Assembly: GCA_913049525.1 (NCBI GenBank)
Contig: CAJWYZ010000038.1
Span: 1-9,848, forward strand
Reading direction: 5' to 3'
Length of the DNA stretch: 9,848 bases
DNA from: an uncultured Fidelibacterota bacterium
GTDB lineage: Bacteria > Fidelibacterota > Marinisomatia > SCGC-AAA003-L08 > D37C17
The translations under genes and the position numbers were made by a program. The notes below the pieces were generated by a model that saw nothing but the letters and a program-made list of their open reading frames with translations, was not told the DNA's origin and searched no databases. Below are positions 8,241 to 9,848 of this stretch, piece by piece (the stretch's first letter is position 1; each line of letters starts with the position of its first letter).

Positions 8241-9422
8241 TCAAACCATCTCAACTACAACAGCAGCAGCTTCTCCTCCACCGATACAGAGTGTGGCTAA
8301 ACCAAGTTTCTGTTTCTTCTGTTTCAATGCTGAAATTAATGTCACCAAAATCCGTGCACCAGAAGCACCAATTGGGTGTCCTAGAGAAACAGCACCTCCA
8401 AACACATTTACCTTTTCATGGGGAATGTTATGTTCCCGCATAGCTGCCAGCGCAACATTAGAAAATGCTTCATTAATTTCAAATAAATCAATGTCATTAA
8501 TGGCATATCCAGCTTTATCTAATACTTTTGTGATTGCCTTCCCTGGCGCAGTTGTAAAATAAAGTGGCTCGTGTGCTACGGAGGTTTGTGCAACTATTTT
8601 ACAAATTGGATTTGAATTTAATTCAGCTGTCTTTTCTGCAGACATGACTACCAGCGCTGCCGCACCATCATTTATGCTGCTGGCATTTGCAGCAGTAATT
8701 GTCCCATCCTTTTCAAATGCAGTCCTCAGTTTAGCTATTTTATCCAGCTTTCCTCTTCCCGGCTCTTCATCCAATGCCACAATTATAGGATCACCTTTTC
8801 TCTGAGGTATTTCCACAGTTGTAATTTCATCAGAAAAATAGCCTTTTTCAATAGCTTCTATTGATCGGCGATAGGATTCCACTGCAAAAGCATCCTGTTC
8901 TTCGCGACTAAATTTTTCCTCTTTCGCCAATACTTCCGCACAATTCCCCATGTGCATATCCCCGTAGGGGTCCCATAACCCATCCTGAATTATGGCATCT
9001 AATGTTTTTTTATGTCCCAATCGCATACCATCCCTAGCATCCATTAAATAATATGGGGATAAACTCATATTCTCCATACCTCCGGCAACAATAACCTCAG
9101 CATCCCCACAGCGAATTGCCTGATCTGCCAACATTACAGATTTTAATCCTGATCCACAGACTTTATTAATAGTCATACATTCAACCGTATTGGGGAGACC
9201 AGCATAAATAGTTGCCTGGCGTGCCGGCGCCTGTCCCTCTCCGGCAGATAATACATTTCCCATAATGACTTCATCAACTTGGTCACCCTTTAATCCTGAA
9301 CGTTCAACTGCAGATTTAATGACAGCAGCTCCCAAACGAACGGTTGGAATGGTACTAAGTGCCCCCTGGAAACTTCCAATGGGAGTACGGGCAATAGCTG
9401 TTATTACTGAATTCTTAGACAT
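8241..9422 (-). CDS. atoB: Acetyl-CoA acetyltransferase (thiolase II)
   Basis: Claisen condensation of two acetyl-CoA to acetoacetyl-CoA, or the reverse thiolysis. The 393 residues are one longer than the classic Zoogloea biosynthetic thiolase. All catalytic residues are visible: nucleophile C89 in NKVCGSGLKS, N317 and E318 in EINEAF, H349 in GHPIGASGAR (348-357) and acid/base C379 in LCIGGGEA. The M155-H157 stretch (GDMHMG) matches the acyl-pocket loop of short-chain biosynthetic thiolases. Broader-chain 3-ketoacyl-CoA thiolase activity cannot be excluded. The start lies 3 nt after the phoH stop, so translation is probably coupled; upstream is an A-rich tract (AAAAAAAGATTAATAC) rather than a clear Shine-Dalgarno sequence. 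Followed by the 3-hydroxybutyryl-CoA dehydrogenase gene, which uses its product. Confidence 0.95.
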   Translation of the reverse strand: MSKNSVITAIARTPIGSFQGALSTIPTVRLGAAVIKSAVERSGLKGDQVDEVIMGNVLSAGEGQAPARQATIYAGLPNTVECMTINKVCGSGLKSVMLADQAIRCGDAEVIVAGGMENMSLSPYYLMDARDGMRLGHKKTLDAIIQDGLWDPYGDMHMGNCAEVLAKEEKFSREEQDAFAVESYRRSIEAIEKGYFSDEITTVEIPQRKGDPIIVALDEEPGRGKLDKIAKLRTAFEKDGTITAANASSINDGAAALVVMSAEKTAELNSNPICKIVAQTSVAHEPLYFTTAPGKAITKVLDKAGYAINDIDLFEINEAFSNVALAAMREHNIPHEKVNVFGGAVSLGHPIGASGARILVTLISALKQKKQKLGLATLCIGGGEAAAVVVEMV

Positions 9423-9425
9423 GTA

Positions 9426-9848
9426 TTAATCTTTTTTTACCTTTTTAGTTTTGGTGTCATTTTTTGCGTAGGCTTTAATAATATTTTTCACCAGTGTATG
9501 CCGTACCACATCAGTTTCATCAAAATAAACAAACGAGATCCCATCCACTTTTTTCAAAATTTTAGTAGCATCTATGAGCCCAGACTTATCGTGTTTAGGC
9601 AAATCAATTTGGGTAATATCACCCGTTATTATAGCCTTTGAGGTAACACCCAGTCGTGTGAGAAACATTTTCATTTGCATGGGAGTTGCATTTTGTGCTT
9701 CATCTAGAATGATAAATGAATTGTGCAGGGTTCTTCCCCGCATATAGGCTAAAGGGGCAATTTCAATAGTACGCTGATCCAGATAAGTTTTGAGCTTATC
9801 TCGGGGTATCATATCATTCAGGGCATCATATAGTGGGGTAAGATAAGG
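9426..9848 (-). CDS. phoH: PhoH family ATPase (YbeZ-like), C-terminal part, 5' end outside the window
   Basis: The frame is open to the right edge, so this is the last 140 residues of a protein usually about 320-350 long. The ATG at 9812 is internal: upstream codons still in frame read [12 protein letters not shown], matching the conserved PYLRPLYDAL segment of PhoH proteins. Walker B is IILDEAQN (visible residues 46-53). [10 protein letters not shown] (75-84) is the conserved segment after it. The Walker A motif must lie beyond the edge. The tail is lysine-rich ([13 protein letters not shown]). YbeZ-type PhoH proteins are cytosolic ATPases linked to RNA metabolism and often neighbour the endoribonuclease gene ybeY; here the downstream neighbour is instead a thiolase, 3 nt away. 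Whether ybeY lies upstream cannot be seen. Confidence 0.93.
   Translation of the reverse strand, partial: PYLTPLYDALNDMIPRDKLKTYLDQRTIEIAPLAYMRGRTLHNSFIILDEAQNATPMQMKMFLTRLGVTSKAIITGDITQIDLPKHDKSGLIDATKILKKVDGISFVYFDETDVVRHTLVKNIIKAYAKNDTKTKKVKKD

Noticed and set aside
8293..8562. 89-codon plus-strand frame
   Set aside because: Antisense to the thiolase C-terminal half, including its catalytic motifs; no independent support.
9426..9812. ATG at 9812 as the phoH start
   Set aside because: The frame stays open to the edge and the upstream codons encode the conserved PhoH segment [10 protein letters not shown], so this Met is internal and the gene is cut by the window.
1..9848. tRNA/rRNA genes, CRISPR repeats, insertion sequences, defence or phage genes
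   Set aside because: None was seen: no cloverleaf-like segment in the gaps, no spaced direct repeats, no transposase or integrase motifs, and almost all the DNA is occupied by intact housekeeping or metabolic genes.

Overview
This is an AT-rich stretch of bacterial chromosome (about 40% G+C by eye, not counted). Every gene I can support lies on the minus strand. Transcription order, right to left, is: phoH (5' end outside the window), an acetyl-CoA acetyltransferase, a 3-hydroxybutyryl-CoA dehydrogenase, a short-chain acyl-CoA dehydrogenase, a leucine/valine-type amino acid dehydrogenase, nusB, secA, a cystathionine gamma-synthase/lyase family enzyme, and the first 78 codons of a secreted cysteine-containing protein running off the left edge. 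Several genes lack a clear Shine-Dalgarno sequence. SecA is about 100 residues longer than the E. coli protein, with extra sequence after the DEVD motif, as in Bacteroidetes and relatives. I infer an FCB-group bacterium, possibly Candidatus Marinimicrobia (SAR406). That placement is a judgement from protein flavour, not a phylogeny.

The first eight genes are packed tightly. Gaps from phoH to the cystathionine enzyme are 3, 28, 12, 8, -8 (overlap), 2 and 30 nt, so they are probably co-transcribed from a promoter beyond the right edge. The only sizeable intergenic space is 236-446. It holds two inverted repeats, a TATAAT-like hexamer and a ribosome binding site for the leftmost gene. No tRNA, rRNA, mobile element, CRISPR array or integrase is visible.

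Functionally, three genes encode enzymes of C4 acyl-CoA interconversion: acetoacetyl-CoA thiolase, 3-hydroxybutyryl-CoA dehydrogenase and a butyryl-CoA dehydrogenase-like enzyme. A crotonase and electron-transfer flavoprotein are absent from the window. The amino acid dehydrogenase next to them could feed branched-chain 2-oxoacids into acyl-CoA metabolism. These sit between core machinery genes: PhoH-type ATPase (RNA metabolism), NusB (rRNA antitermination) and SecA (protein export).

I did not find a convincing undescribed system. The points most worth a second look are the truncated exported protein at the left edge, the catabolic block embedded in a housekeeping gene string, and the enlarged SecA region.
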